Assembly (NCBI RefSeq): GCF_040939455.1
Contig: NC_134110.1
Span: 97,555,001-97,619,000 of the forward strand
Reading direction: 5' to 3'
Source: Microcebus murinus
Taxonomy: Eukaryota > Chordata > Mammalia > Primates > Cheirogaleidae
Length of the DNA: 64,000 nucleotides
Shown: positions 1 through 12,609 of the stretch, one piece after another
How the letters are laid out: every line of letters starts with the position of its first letter
Position numbering within the stretch: the stretch's first letter is position 1
Program-made: the position numbers and the translations under genes
Notes under the pieces: model-generated
What the model saw: only the letters and a program-made list of their open reading frames with translations
The model's database searches: none
What the model was told of the DNA's origin: nothing

Positions 1-1432
1 AGTATTTTTTCATATGCTTCACCGTTTTTCTGCCTTCTTTTGAAAAGTTTCTGTCCATGTCCTTTGCCCACTTTTTGATAGGATTGTTTGATTCTTCCTT
101 TCTGGTTTTCCTGAGTTCTAAATAGATTCTAGATATCAGCCATTTATCAGATGTGTATCATGTGAAAATTTTCTCCCATTCTGTAGGTTGTCGTTTGCTC
201 TTGTGACAGTTTCTTTGTTTGTGCAGAAGCTTTTTAATTTGATCAGGTCCCATTTATTTGTTTTTGTTGTTGCTGTGATTGCCTTTGGGGTCTTCTTCAT
301 AAATTATTTGCCTAGGCCAATGTCTATAAGAGTTTTTCAAACATTTTCTTCTATAATTCTTATAGTTTCACACCTTAGGTTTAACTCTATTACCCAGCAT
401 CAGTTTACTTTTGCGAGAGGTGAAAGGTATGGATCTTGTTTCAGTCTTCTATGTGTCACTATCCAGTTTTCTCAGCACCATGTAATGAATAAGGATTCTT
501 TTCCCCAGTGTATGTTTTTGTCTGCTTTGTCAAAGATCAGATAGCTATATGAGGATGGTTTCATATCTGGGTTCTCAGTTCTGTTCCACTGGTCAATGTC
601 CCTGTTCTTGTGCTAGTACTAAGCTATTTAAATTACTGTAGCCTTGTAGTATAGTTTGAAGTCTGGTAAACTGATTTCTCCCATTTTGTTTTTATTGCCT
701 AGGATTGCTTTTGGTTTACAGGGTCTTTTCTGTAGTGTAGAATTGTTTTTCTATATCTGTCAAAATGCTGTTGGTATTTTAATATGGATTGCATTGTATC
801 TGTAGGTCATTTTGGGTAGTATAGACATTTTAACAATGTTGATTCTACCAACCCAGGAGCATGGTATGGTTTCCCACCTGTTTACATCCTCTGTTTTTCC
901 TTCCTCAGTGTTTCATAGTTCTCCCTGTAGAGGTCTTTTACCTCCTTAGTGAAGTATATTCCTAGGTACTTTATTTTCTTTGTTGCTATTGTGAAGGGTA
1001 TTGAGTCTTTGATTTGGGTCTCAGTTTGACTGTTATTGGCATATATGAATGCCTTTGATTTGTGTGTACTGATATTGTATCCTGAGACTTTACTGAATTC
1101 ATTTATCAATTCCAGAAGTCTTTTTGTAGAATTATTGGGGTATTTTAGATATAATATCATATCATCAACAAAGAGTGAGAGTTTGATTTCTTTGGTCCCA
1201 ATTTGGACACTCTTAATTCTGCTCTCTCATCTAAATGCTCTAGCAAGGACTTCCAACACTATTTTGAGTAGAAGTGGAGAGACTGGGAAATCTTGTATGG
1301 TTCCAGTTCTAAGTGTGAATGAACTATTCCCCATTCAGTATGATGTTGGCTGTGGTTTTGTCATATATGGCTTGTATCATTTTTAGGTAAGCCCCATCTA
1401 TTCCTATTTTGTTAAGCATTCTAGCATAAATG
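1..1432 (-). mobile_element. LINE-1, 3' part (ORF2 C-terminal half), antisense
   Basis: The minus strand reads as L1 ORF2 downstream of the reverse-transcriptase active-site region. The frame at 882-1160 (-) holds the typical run ending in [15 protein letters not shown], and 1381-1432 (-) reads [12 protein letters not shown]. Frames are broken by stops, so the copy is dead. The 3'UTR and poly-A lie left of the window. This piece begins in ORF2 at almost the codon where the plus-strand piece at 1433-4771 stops, so the two are one L1 with an internal inversion. Confidence 0.9.
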
Positions 1433-1876
1433 CGCAGGGTCTTGGTGCAGATCAATAGTTGACAGCCCAGTGACTTTGCTTGTCTGACCAGTTTAGGTCA
1501 TTTAATAGGATCATAACTCTGGTGCTGGATTTCTGCCTCCGGTCAGCTGACACCAGTGGGGTCCATGGTCAGGAAAGAAAAATCTTGGAAAGAGACCCAA
1601 ACAGGCTCCACAAGTAACCCTTCCCATCAGGAGCAGCCTCCCAACTGTGTAGAAGAACCCTGAACAACGTATTAGCAGTTCCCCGTAATGGCAGATCAAG
1701 CAACCATAGAAACACACATATCCTGGTTGGTAGCACCAGCTGTGATCTGCCTTGCTCCTACAGCATCTATTGGAAAAGATCCTAAACAGGACATATTATT
1801 TTCAAAACAAAAACTGAAAGGTGGGAAGCAACAGCTGAGCCAAATGGGAAGGACTCAGTGAAAGAACTCTGGAAGT

Positions 1877-2900
1877 ATGAAGAATCAAACAAAAGCACAC
1901 CCCAAAAAGTAACACCAGCTATTTAGCAATGGACATTAACCAAATTCAGAACACTAAAATGACAGAAGAAGAATTTCAAACATGGATTGTAAGAAAACTC
2001 AATGATATGCAAGAAAAAATGGATAACCAACACAAAGAAACCACACACATATACAAAAAATCCAGGACTTGGAAGAAAAATTCATTAAATAAATTGAAGT
2101 AATAAAGAAAAATCAAACTGAACTCCTGGAAATGAAGAATTTATTCAGGGAAGTATAAAAAACAGTGGAAAACCTCAAGAACACGGTAGATCAAACAGAA
2201 GAAATAATCTCAGGGATTGAAAATGACAGCTTCCAATTAAATAAGTCAGTCACAGAGATAGAGCAGAGAAATAAGAGAAAAGAGAAAAGCCTATAAGAAA
2301 TGTGGGATTATATGAAGAAGCCTAATGTGAGAGTTATGGACATCCCTAAGGGTGATGAAGAAAATACATAAGGGTTGGATAAGCTATTTGAAGGTATAAT
2401 AGAGGAAAATTTCCAAGGCCTTGCTAAAAATCTAGATATCCAGGTACAGGAAGCTTAAAGGACATCTGGGAGATTTATTGCAAACAGGAAGACACCACAA
2501 CATGCAGTCATCAGACTGACCAAAATAAACACCAAAGAGGCCCTTCTACTAGCTCTAAGGTGAAAGAAACAAGTAACATACAAAGGAAACCCCATCAAAT
2601 AATGCCAGACTTCTCTACTGAACCCTTACAAGCAAGGAGAGACTGGTCCCCCATTCTCACTCTTCTGAAATAGAATAATGCCCAGCCTAGAATCTTGTAC
2701 CCTGAAAAACTAAGTTTTGTATACAAAGGAGAAATAAAGACATTTTCAGATAAGCAAAGACTGAGGGAATTCACCAAGACAAGACCAGCTCTCTAAGTAC
2801 TACTCAAAACAGAGTTACACATGGATCAGCACAATAAACACTCACGAATATAAAACCACTCAAAAGCTAAATATCAAAGGCCAGAAACCACAATGGCTTA
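1877..2900 (+). pseudogene. L1 ORF1 remnant
   Basis: The reading begins at an ATG at 1877 with residues MKNQTKAHP, followed by the coiled-coil-like stretch with KMTEEEFQTWI (about 1950-1985) and later the RNA-binding region including LREFTKTRPA (about 2760-2795). In intact L1s ORF1 encodes a trimeric RNA-binding chaperone. Here several in-frame stops and frameshifts break it, so no product is expected. The end is approximate. Confidence 0.7.
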
Positions 2901-2937
2901 AAAGAGTAAACAAAGTAACAAAGTTCAACCCAACAAG

Positions 2938-4771
2938 ATGAACAGAAATTTGCCCCACCCACCAGTTATCTCAATAAATGTGAATGGCTTGAATTCCCCA
3001 CTCAAGAGACATAGGCTGGCCAAATGGACAAAAAAATACAAGCCAAGTATCTGCTGTCACCAGGAATCACATCTAACCTGCAAGGATGCATTTAGCCTCA
3101 ATGTAAAGGGGTAGAATACAATATTTCAAGCAAACGGAAGCTAAAAGAAGGCTAGTGTGGCGGTTTTGATTTCAGATAACTTAGTCTTTAAATCAACAAA
3201 AGTAATGAAAGACAAAGAGGGTCACTATATGATGGTGAAGGGTACAGTTCAAGAAGAAGACATAACAATTCTAAATATTTTTGCACCCTACTTATGTGCA
3301 CTCAGATTCATAAGCAAACTCTACTTGATCTAAACAAATTGATAAACAGCAGCACCATAATAACAAGAGACTTCAATATCCCACTGACAGCACAGGACAG
3401 ATCCTCCAAACAAAAAATTAACAAAGAAATAATGGACTGAAACAGAATTCTAGAACAAATGGGCCTGATTGACATTTACAGGACATTCTACCCCCAAACC
3501 ACTGAATATACATTCTTCTCATCAGCTCATGGGACATTCTCTAAAATTGACCATACCCTAAGATATAAAGCATGTCTCAAAAATTTTTTAAAAATAGAAA
3601 TTATACCATGTATCTTCTTGATCACAGTGGAATAAAAGTAGAAATCAACCCTAATACAAACTCTATTTTCTATACAAAGTCGTGGAAATTAAACAACCTT
3701 CTCCTGAACGATTATTTCATAAACAAGGAAATCAAGATGGAAATCAAAAGATTCTTTGAAGTAAATGACAATGGAGACACAAGTTATCAAAGTCTGTGGG
3801 ACACAGCTAAAGCAGTCCTGAGAGGAAAGTTGATTTCTATAAATGTCTGTATCCAAAAGTCAGAAAGATCACAAATAGACAACCTAATGAATTGACTCAA
3901 AGTGCTGGAAAAAGAACAGACCGATCCTATACCTGTCAGAAGCAGTGAAATTCATAAGATCGAATCAGAACTAAATAAAATTGACAACAAGAAAACTATA
4001 CTAAAGATTAATAAAATAAAAAGTCGGTTATTTGAAAAAATAAACAAAATTGATACACCTTTGGCTAGACTAATGAAAAGCAGAAAAGAAAAGTCTCTAA
4101 TAAACTCCATCAGGAAAAGAAAGGAAAAATTACAACTGATGCCACAGAGATACAAGATATAATCTATGAATACTACAAAAACCTTTATGCAAACAAACTG
4201 AAAAATGTGGAGGAAATGGACAAATTTTTAGAAACATACAGCCTCCCTGGGCTTAACCTGGAAGCAATAGAATTCCTGAACTGACCAATACCAAGTAACA
4301 AAATTGAAACAGCAATGAAAAACCTTCCTAAAAAGAAATATCCTGGACCAGATGGTTTCACATCCTAATTTTACCACACCTACAAAGATGAACTGGAGCC
4401 TATCCTGCAGAAATTATTCCACAACATCAAGAAGGATGGAATTCTCCCCAACACATTTTTTGAAGTCAACATAACCCTGATACACAAACCAGGAAAGGAC
4501 ACACACACAAAAAGAACATACAGACCAACATCCCTTATAAATATAGATGCAAAACTTCTCAACAAAATTCTAGCAAACTGAATCCCATGCCTATCAAGAA
4601 AATAATCCATCACGACCAACGGCTTCATGATAAAGATGCATGATTCAATATATGCAAATCTATTGTAATTCACCACATAAATAGAAGCAAAAACAAAGAT
4701 CATATGATCTTCTCAATAGACGCAGAAAAAGCATTTGACAAAATTCCATACCCTTTTATGATAAGAGTCCA
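2938..4771 (+). pseudogene. L1 ORF2 remnant, endonuclease and N-terminal RT
   Basis: Starts at an ATG at about 2938 (MNRNLPHPPVISINVNGLNS), the usual L1 endonuclease beginning. Endonuclease segments continue through about 3560, then the linker (open frames at 3572-3895 and 3902-4162), and the RT domain up to [10 protein letters not shown] and PFMI. In life ORF2 encodes the endonuclease/reverse transcriptase. Stops between the open blocks show it is defunct. Codons after this point continue on the minus strand at 1432 downwards. Confidence 0.8.
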
Positions 4772-4795
4772 ATAAACTTTTTTTTCTTTTAGCGA

Positions 4796-6930
4796 GCCTC
4801 CCTCTGTTCGTTATTTAGGTTGACAATATCAACACTGAAGTTGATCAAGAAGATAAAAAGATTGGTATGTAGTAAAGCAGCTTGTGGCATGGTGATAGTA
4901 ACACCTTCTGGGAGCAAAACTGGCATATGATTGATGTTTGACTCCTGCATACCATGGTGTTCCTGCAGTAAGGTCAAGAAACAATGCCTATAGCATAGAA
5001 AACCCTTAATAAAGATGCTTATCTAACTTCCCCAGTGGCCACGAGTTTTGCAAGAGGGTCTAAGACATGTGAAGCTACACATTTTTACCAAAAAAGCTTG
5101 CTATGTAAAGAATACTTTCTGGTGAGTGGGTGCAGGGATACATCGTCTCACAGCTGCCCAAGATATGGCTTGTGTTTGTAAGTCCCTATAGAACGTTTCC
5201 TTCTGAGAAACTAGAGATTTGTCAGCCTCTTTCTTTGGCCTTTCAGCTCCCTCAGACTTTGGAGTAAGTTTGTACATACCTGCTGACTGCAGAATAATAG
5301 TCAGAATAGTGTTACATCAGGTTTAAATAGTCCTTGATGATGTGTTGCTATAACCTCGGTATTGGTAGATGACAGCAGTGGAAAGTGTGGTTTTACCTGA
5401 TGGCAAGGTGGAGACGTGAGGGGCTAGAAGTGCCAGTGACAGGGTCTAGCAGCATTGGTTGAGCCAATGTAGTTTGGAAACACTTCCACCAGAGAGGGGA
5501 TATTCTCATCTATTGGGTGCATAAAAATAATATAAAGCTTAATTTGAATTTTATAAGAAAAGTCAAAGTTTACATTCTCTTTTCTCTTTTTCCTTTTCTC
5601 TGTAACTGTGAGCTTATTTGAGGTCCATTCTTTGGCCCTCTGCCTTTCTTGTTCCCTTCATGGATGCATCTAGAAGGTACACACACATACATGAGATCTG
5701 TACCTAAGGTGGGTGCAATTAGAGTGAAATTGCAGAAATTGCAGGAGGTTCAGTTTGGAAGGAGACTTCTCATTTCCTATGGAACACACATGAGCTTGCT
5801 AGGGTAGAGTGAAGCAGCAGCAAACTGAGGTCCCAGCACTGTGATAAGAAGCCATGCTAATATTCTCTCACTACAGAAAGCCAGAATCATTTGAATTAGT
5901 GCCACTACCCACCAGTGGTCCTGAGAACTGAGATTGTTTTCAGCATCAGAAACACAGCAGCAGCAGCAAGACTATCAACATTTAGTAAAGACGCAGTAGT
6001 GATGGGCCTTGCTTCATGTCTAGGAACCACAGGGTTGGGAAAAGAGGGGGATACTGTGGCAATGATAGAGACCATGAACCAAGCAGTGCACCCCAACACA
6101 GCATCAGGCTTGGCACTAAAAGGGGTTGTAGACTGCAGTGACTGTAGTAGTGTTCAATGTTGATGGCCATGCAAAGAGCACTCCTTCATCCTCCTCAGTG
6201 GCCAATCCCAACACACAACCATTGTTACTCCACATGGGGAATCATTACCTATCAGCAGTTAAGCTACAAAAAAAGAAAATCTAAGAAATCCACTAAAAAC
6301 CCATTAAAACTATACCTCAGTCATTTCATTCAATGCTTATAACTGTCTCTTTACCAATATATCTCCCCATGAAATTCTGAGTTCCTGGAGTTTGGAACAT
6401 GATAATGTATGCCTGGTACAAACTCAAAAATTCTTAGTAAGCAAGTAACTAAATTAGTTAGGATGGCAGCACTTTGGATTTGGACCTGAAAGGGAAACTC
6501 CAATTTTCTATAAGACTTTGGAAAAGTGTCTTAAATTTTCTAAGTTTCATTTTTTCCTTTTGTGGAATTGTTTAAAAAAAAAAAAACTTGCAAGTTAGAG
6601 TTGCTAACATGATTTAAATGAGGTAATATATAAAAAGAAACTTCCTTCCACATAAAGAGCTAAAGTAAGCACCAGAAGTTCTGCAAGGCCATTACTTCTC
6701 TTTCATAAGGAGATTACTTGAATTGTCTTAATTATGTAGAAGGTTATAACATCAAAGGACCTTAAACATTTTTCAGATCTCGATTTACTTTATCTCTAAA
6801 ATGAGAAGAATAGCTCCTACCTGCCTAGATATTTCCTATTAAGATTAATTTGGACAATCTCATAAAGCACTTATGAGAGTATCTGTCACACATATTAGGC
6901 AATAATACTTCAGCCACCTGGTTCTCCATA
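4796..6930. other. Anonymous sequence, no gene recognised
   Basis: About 2.1 kb of mixed-composition DNA with no repeat family I recognise and no frame that looks protein-coding. The frames at 5915-6163 (+) and 4789-4977 (-) are short, have no family resemblance and overlap frames on the other strand. An A-run lies at 6573-6586. Heavily decayed transposon sequence could be present without being recognisable by eye. Confidence 0.5.
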
Positions 6931-6939
6931 CCTCCAAAG

Positions 6940-7220
6940 TCACCTTCTGGGTGAGGCCTCCCCTGACTGACATCTACCCTAACAATACCTAACAACACCT
7001 AAGTCCCCTTATTGTGCTTTATATATTCACTTAGTATTTATCACTCTCCAATATATGAGGTATTTCACATATTTACTGTTTTTTATTCTTTTCTCTTTTT
7101 AGAATATGGGTTCTACAAAAGCAGAAATTATTTATCGTCCTTTTTTCTGGTCTCATAGTATATTCTCAGTTCCTTGAAAAGTGTCTGGCACATAGTGGGG
7201 ATGTACTAAATGAATGTTAA
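6940..7220 (+). mobile_element. L2 LINE 3' end
   Basis: The stretch resembles the L2 3' end in sense orientation: a 'caccttctgggtgaggcctcc' type start, a middle with 'agtatttatcactctcc', and a terminal block 'gtctggcacatagtgggg' followed by 'actaaatgaatgtt'. L2 is an ancient, inactive mammalian LINE. Identity is low, as expected for its age, so the boundaries are approximate. Confidence 0.65.
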
Positions 7221-7689
7221 CTTCTAAAAGACACGCATTCTTTTGATCATGTTGCCATTTTTTGTAAGAAAAAAAGTCTAATAATTTTGTAAGCTTGCAG
7301 TTATGAAAACAACAGATTAAATTTAGGTGAGCCACATTTTAATAAGTTGTGCAGTGAACCAGCCACTAAGCCATGATTGAATTCACTTTGGAATAATCGC
7401 TGTGCCAAGCCCTATAGGGGTACAGAAGAATTTTAAAATAAGCTATTTATAATCTAGTTGAGGATAGAAAAACAGCAAATGTGGTCCAATTAGTGCACAC
7501 TGTCAACTACTGTGTAATTGTGAGGCTTGGACAAAGTGTACTGATTGAATTCAGAGAATAGGGCAATAATTGAGTATAAGAGAAGTAAAAAAAGACTTGA
7601 GGAAGGGAAAAGATTTGACTTGGGCCTTGGAAAATGGGTAAAATTTGGATAGATTTTTACTTCTCATTATATTGTTGCAGGGCAGGAAC

Positions 7690-7830
7690 TCTACACTTTT
7701 ATGAACAAAGTTATATGCAGACCCAAAGAGGTTAAGTAACTAATCTAAGCCCACACAAATAGTCAGTGGTGAAGCTAGGATTTGAAGCCACCCCCTTATC
7801 ACAAGATTGTAGAGATCAGCTAGATCACAG
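7690..7830 (+). mobile_element. MIR SINE
   Basis: Contains the recognisable MIR 3' half: 'gaggttaagtaactaatct', then 'cacacaaatagtcagtggtg', then 'gctaggatttgaagcc'. MIR is an ancient tRNA-derived SINE. The left part is decayed, so the start is approximate. Confidence 0.7.
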
Positions 7831-7900
7831 AGACTCTGCTGAGAAATAGAAAGCCAAAGAAGGTTTCTGAGTTGGTGAGTTTCATGACAAAAAAAGATAT

Positions 7901-8184
7901 TTAACACATTAACTGCCATGTGAGTTGTATTTAACTCACGCTAGTTTTGAGCCTGGGGCCTTGTGAAGCATATGTAATTCATGTCTCTTCACCTTGGGAG
8001 CTGCATGAACTATTTTTCAAATTTCATATAACTCACACACAGAAAGCAATTTAAAAAATAACAAATTTTTCATTACATTAGAAAAGATCATTGTGTTTTC
8101 GAAATTTTTATTCTATTTTCATAATAAAACACTGTGGCCTCATGGAAAAAGTTTTTGTTTCTAGTGTGGCAGTCAATGTGTTAA
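7901..8184. mobile_element. piggyBac-type non-autonomous DNA transposon (MITE)
   Basis: A 276-bp element flanked on both sides by TTAA (7901-7904 and 8181-8184), the canonical piggyBac target site. The ends form inverted repeats: the left end reads CACATTAACTGCCA and the right end, complemented, CACATTGACTGCCA (13 of 14 identical). The interior is AT-rich with no coding capacity, so it would need a transposase supplied in trans. A second internal inverted motif ('gagttgtatttaactc' at about 7922-7937) lies near the left end. Confidence 0.8.
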
Positions 8185-8261
8185 ACTGGAGGTAGATTAG
8201 AGTGACAGGTATTTCAAACATGAGGTTATACAAAGATCATTTTAAATGATTTAATTGTTTT

Positions 8262-8880
8262 GTTAATGGAAAAAAAAAAAAACTCTGAAAAATAATTTAA
8301 AGACGTTTATCCTGAGCCAATGTGTGTGACCACATCTGGGAAACCATGCCGGGGACGTCTTGAGCAAGTGGTCCCAACATGGTTGTGTTACAGGTTGGTT
8401 TTATACGTTTTAGAGAGACAGGAATTATAGGTAAAATCATAAATCAATACATGGAAACTGTATATCAGTTTAGCCTGAAAAGGCAGGACATCTGGAAGTG
8501 GGGAAGAGGTACATGAGGGTTGGGGAGGTGTCTCACAGGTTACAGGTAGGTTCAAAGAATCTTTGATTTGTAACTGGTTAAAGAAATAAAGCTTTGTTTC
8601 AAGGCTTGGGATGTTTTAAGATAAGAAAGTTTGTTAATCAGAGACAAACCACAATAAACTAACTCAAGTGATCTGTTAAGTAAATTGATGACTTGCAAGT
8701 GATTTAACCCTTGCTCTGCATAGCCTCAGGTCCTGTTAATAATTCAGTATCTTATTGTCACAGAAAGTGTGTTTGTCAGTCTTGTGATCTCTATTGTAAC
8801 ATTAATGCTGGTTAGTTGTTGCATCTAAACTCCAAAAGGGAGGACGTATAAGGATATGTGACCAACCTCCCGTCCCTTCA
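8262..8880. mobile_element. ERV-derived interspersed repeat, family uncertain
   Basis: The block from 'ttatcctgagccaatgtg' through 'ggttttatacgttttagagagaca', 'atcaatacatgga', 'aaaggcaggacatct' and ending 'ccaacctcccgtcccttcatg' matches, as I recall it, a common primate endogenous-retrovirus-derived repeat. No viral reading frame survives. It is preceded by an A-run (8269-8282). I cannot assign the subfamily. Confidence 0.45.
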
Positions 8881-11181
8881 TGCTTTTATTTATTTTCTTT
8901 TTATTTCTTTTATCGTTCCTTTTTGATTTTTAGTTGATTATTAATTACTTGATAATTCAAGGACATGGGCAAATAAATTTAAACCTTAAGCATCAGCAAC
9001 TCCCGTCAGTTGAAGAGTTACACAAACATGTACAGTTTCTCCGAAACATAATGTAATATCACACACAGAATTCACATGATAAGAAAAAATATACAGGCAG
9101 TTTTTAGGGCATTAATAGCTGAACCCTGGCAAGAAATCCATCCATTCACATAAATACATGTGGCAGGAGGATACGTTAGACCTAGAAACACAATCATATG
9201 AGCTATTGATCCTAAGTTATTTAATTAAGTATTTGGGGCAAAATTATTGATGGTAGAGTTACAGATGAGATAACAAGGATCCAGGGAGGCTGTTAGGACC
9301 CACATTCTTGTGGGGATTATTGGCAGAGTGCAAATTAGAGCTCATCCCTCTGCATTCATTACAAACCATGTGGCAGTTTTTAGGGGAGAATACTTTTTTC
9401 TGTGAATGCTCAGGACACTCTTAGGCTGACCCATATGAAGACAAGGGGAAAGGGAATCTGTACAGAGAGTTACAAGAGTGATTGTTTCTCCAAATATTAG
9501 GTTAATCATTTACTCAGTACTTACTGATTCATTCATCTTTTCTTTCAACCAGTAAGTATTTATCGAGTCCCCTGGCCTCATGTAATTTGCAGGCTGGTAG
9601 AGAAGATAGACGGTAAAGAAATAAACTCAGTATTTGATACGTAATGAAAAGTAATTTAAGTATTACACAAGAAAGGATGCGGGGACGGATTATTAGGCGT
9701 CAGAGAAGGCCTCATCAGGAAATGGTATTTAGAGGAAATCTGAAGGATAATTAGCAGCTAGAGATAGGTGGAACTCAGCCAAAAACAAAGTAATTCACAC
9801 AGTCTTCCTCCTCATTGCCTCTTCACTGAGTAGCTTAAGATGCTCCCTGGCATAATGTGTGTGAACAAAATTATAATGTGTCTTTGAGCACACGGTCATG
9901 CTATCACGGCTTGCTGGATCCTAACTTGAGGTTCCACATTTTAGATGAGGCATTTAACAACCCCTCCCACCCCAAAAAGGGGCTTTTGCTTTTTCATCTC
10001 TACAAGTTGTTCTTGAGTACAGGTCTCTGCAAGACATTTCGGGACTTCCTAGCATGTGTTCTGTGCAGAACTGCTCTAATTACATCAACGTAATTACATT
10101 ACTTTCCACCCGCTTTATAGAGGAAACCTGGCTTCTTCACTAGCTGGTTGTTTTTCTTTTCTTCATACAGCTTCGCTACAGCTTGCCTGTGTAGTGATTA
10201 AAAAACACCACCTCCCAGGAGTCCTACCATGTAATTTACTCAATAATATAGAAATAGTGTCCAAAAAGTCAATCTTTTTTTTCTTTCATAACCTCATTTA
10301 GCAAAGAACACTAGAACATTTTATAGTGATCTTGTTTCTGATGTGCTTTTGTTGTACAACAATAATGCTGATCGAGGTTTTCATGGTTTGTTGGTTTTCA
10401 AAATTTTACTATTATTATTTATATTACTCATAATTATTTTACAAAATGTTACGTTATTGTCCAGTGTAGAGGGTTCCAATCACAGTAAGAGGCTGAGCTG
10501 TAGGAATGGGCCATTCCTGCCCTTGATCAGGCACACTGACATCTGGAAGTCTCTGTAATTGCTCTGCTGGGCACACAAACTAGTCCAGGGCTGGAGGGAC
10601 ACAAAGAGGGTTGCAAGCTGCTATGGTAATGAGAGAAGGCCAACTTTCAATGGAAAAGTGAGGCGGAAAATCAAAGTCTTTATGTGGGTGACAGAGAGAA
10701 AAACAACTTCCAAAGTCACATGCTGGTGGGAGGCCAGCACTCTAGGACTGACAGACAGCAGGATTCCAGGCATTTGGGCAAAACATAAGCTTCGAAATCA
10801 ACTGCAGACTGATGAGATTGAAAAATGAGTATTTTCTCTTTTAATTTTGCATGCTTTCTATTTTTCATGGCTCTTAAAAGTGAGTAAAAATTATCTTGAG
10901 TCTTCACTACCTGACAGAGACGCTTTCCATTATTTCTACCAAAGGTTGGAAAACTCTAAGCAAAACTATTTACAATTGGTTTGGCTTCTTCATGTTGGTA
11001 CACATACTATCCTGAATTCCTAGCATGTTGTGTTTTCTGCTTTACTTTTTGTTTATCTTTGTGGTTCGACATTGATCACAAAAACAGAGGGCAGAGACAC
11101 AGAGAAAAACAAAGGAGAAAGCCAAGTTTACCTTTAAGTATCAAAGTAGTTTGAATGAACGTGGTTTTGTTTTATTTTATT
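8881..11181. other. Mostly anonymous sequence
   Basis: No gene recognised. A segment around 9540-9760 ('agtatttatcgagtcc' followed by 'gagaaggcctcatcaggaa') looks like a decayed ancient mammalian repeat. An imperfect inverted pair of 'taattac' words sits at about 10077-10098. The frames at 9857-10093 and 10559-10828 (+) show no family resemblance. Confidence 0.45.
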
Positions 11182-11414
11182 TTATATTGTACATGCACAA
11201 GTAAGTTTTATTTTTTTAGAGTTGAGCTTTTCAAAAGTATGATTGTGAATGCATTTGTATTTTATGTGTCTGTAAGTGACACACACAAAGAATCTTGGAA
11301 AAGCTGACTGCTTCCTTCTGGCAAGGACAAGGCGTCCTAGAGGGAATTCAGGTGGAGGTGGCCTGATGGACACATCGATGGGCACCTCGCCAATCTCAAT
11401 GTCACTGGGCTCCC
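11182..11414 (-). other. Candidate protein-coding exon (unidentified gene)
   Basis: On the minus strand a good splice acceptor (pyrimidine-rich 'ctgttttatctccag', plus coordinates 11415-11429) is followed at once by an open frame beginning EPSDIEIGEVPIDVSI and continuing RPPPPEFPLGRLVLARR. Its composition is protein-like and unlike the AT-rich surroundings. The frame stays open to a stop at 11182, but the last 30 or so residues look random, so the true exon may end near 11290 at a weak GT, or this may be a terminal exon. I do not recognise the gene, and no partner exon was found in the window. Confidence 0.4.
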
Positions 11415-11839
11415 CTGGAGATAAAACAGATTCACTGAGGATCTGACATCATATTGGATTAGTTTAAGGTAATTCTATTTAAAAGAAGACAATTTGTATA
11501 TAACCTTTCTCATAGGTTCCAACCCCTCATTTATGGAGAAAATGCAAAATCAAATAGAAGATTCTGCTTTGTATCTTATTATTTCAATCACCATTGATAA
11601 TTGCTTTATTTTCTTAAAGCAAATTGTGGTAGGCTTGTTTATGGGAGATAATAGATCGGAGGTTTTTAAGGTTTCTTCTCAGGGCCCTGTGGAGACTTGC
11701 AGGAAGATGGAAGTGGTGGCCATGTAGGGCCACAGCCACTTAAGAGCATCTCTGCAGGAGGGTGGTGTAGCATGAGAAGTAGTGGAGAAGCTGGAAGTGT
11801 GAAGGGGTTTTATTTTAGGTAGAGATGAGATTGACTTGA

Positions 11840-12180
11840 GTTAGGTAAACATTTATTCATTTAGTACTTTGTTCAAACAAATATTTACAGACCACATTTT
11901 CAGTGCTTGGTGTTGTGCTAGGAGCTGGGATTATAGATTTGAGTGACACCATTCCTGTTCTTGTCCACTTCACAGTCTAATGGGACAGGCAAAAATAAGC
12001 AAGTGGCAGTTTCACTGGAGGGTGATAAGTGTGATGATGAAGTTAGGTGCAAAGTTTAAGGGGGCACAAATCTGGGACATTCAAAAAATCAGAAGACATC
12101 GAGGATGGGTATGGGCAGCGTTTAAGGTGGGGCAATCTCAGGGAAGAATTGTGGAACATTTGTTATGGGATTCATTTTGA
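11840..12180. mobile_element. Ancient mammalian interspersed repeat (decayed)
   Basis: Contains the widely seen 'caaatatttacagaccac', 'gtgctaggagctggga' and 'cacagtctaatggg' pattern of very old mammalian repeats. It is too diverged to name. Similar sequence occurs at about 9540-9760. Confidence 0.4.
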
Positions 12181-12609
12181 TTCATCAAGGCACACTTCCT
12201 CTCTTTTCTGTACTTTTACCCATAGAGATGCTTAGATGCTGGGGCTTGGATCAACCCGAGAGGAAAGCAATCTTAAAAATTCCTAAGGCCTTGATGCCTC
12301 AATGTTTTACCATTCTCGTATTTGCTTCATATACTTCAATCAAAACAACATATTGCAACAGATAAAATGCAGAGCAATATGAGCTCCCAGCTGTCTTCTA
12401 TTAAACCAGGCATTAAAGAGATTTGCACTAATGTAAAACTGTGCTACTCTTCTCACTATATATTTTTTTTCAATTTGGAAAACAGATATTTTTCTTTAAA
12501 AATATATATTATCATATAATGGGCTTATTATTATTTTTAAACAAATATTTTTAAAATTATCAGTTTCTTTTTCTAATAATGTGATGGCGTCTTGAGAACC
12601 ACTGCTGTT

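Larger units (their letters stand above)
1433..4771 (+). mobile_element. LINE-1, 5' part (5'UTR, ORF1, N-terminal ORF2), inverted relative to its 3' part
   Basis: Sense-strand L1 in order: about 440 bp of 5'UTR (1433-1876), an ORF1 remnant from about 1877, and ORF2 from about 2938 up to the reverse-transcriptase motif region ([10 protein letters not shown] at about 4715-4745). It stops at about 4771, just after the residues PFMI. The matching downstream ORF2 sequence is on the opposite strand at 1-1432. This arrangement is the signature of twin priming during target-primed reverse transcription. Homology ends near 4771 and anonymous sequence follows; the right-hand target-site copy should lie at about 4771-4795. 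Confidence 0.85.

Noticed and set aside
3572..4162. Two adjacent open frames as independent small genes
   Set aside because: Both are consecutive blocks of L1 ORF2 separated by a stop.
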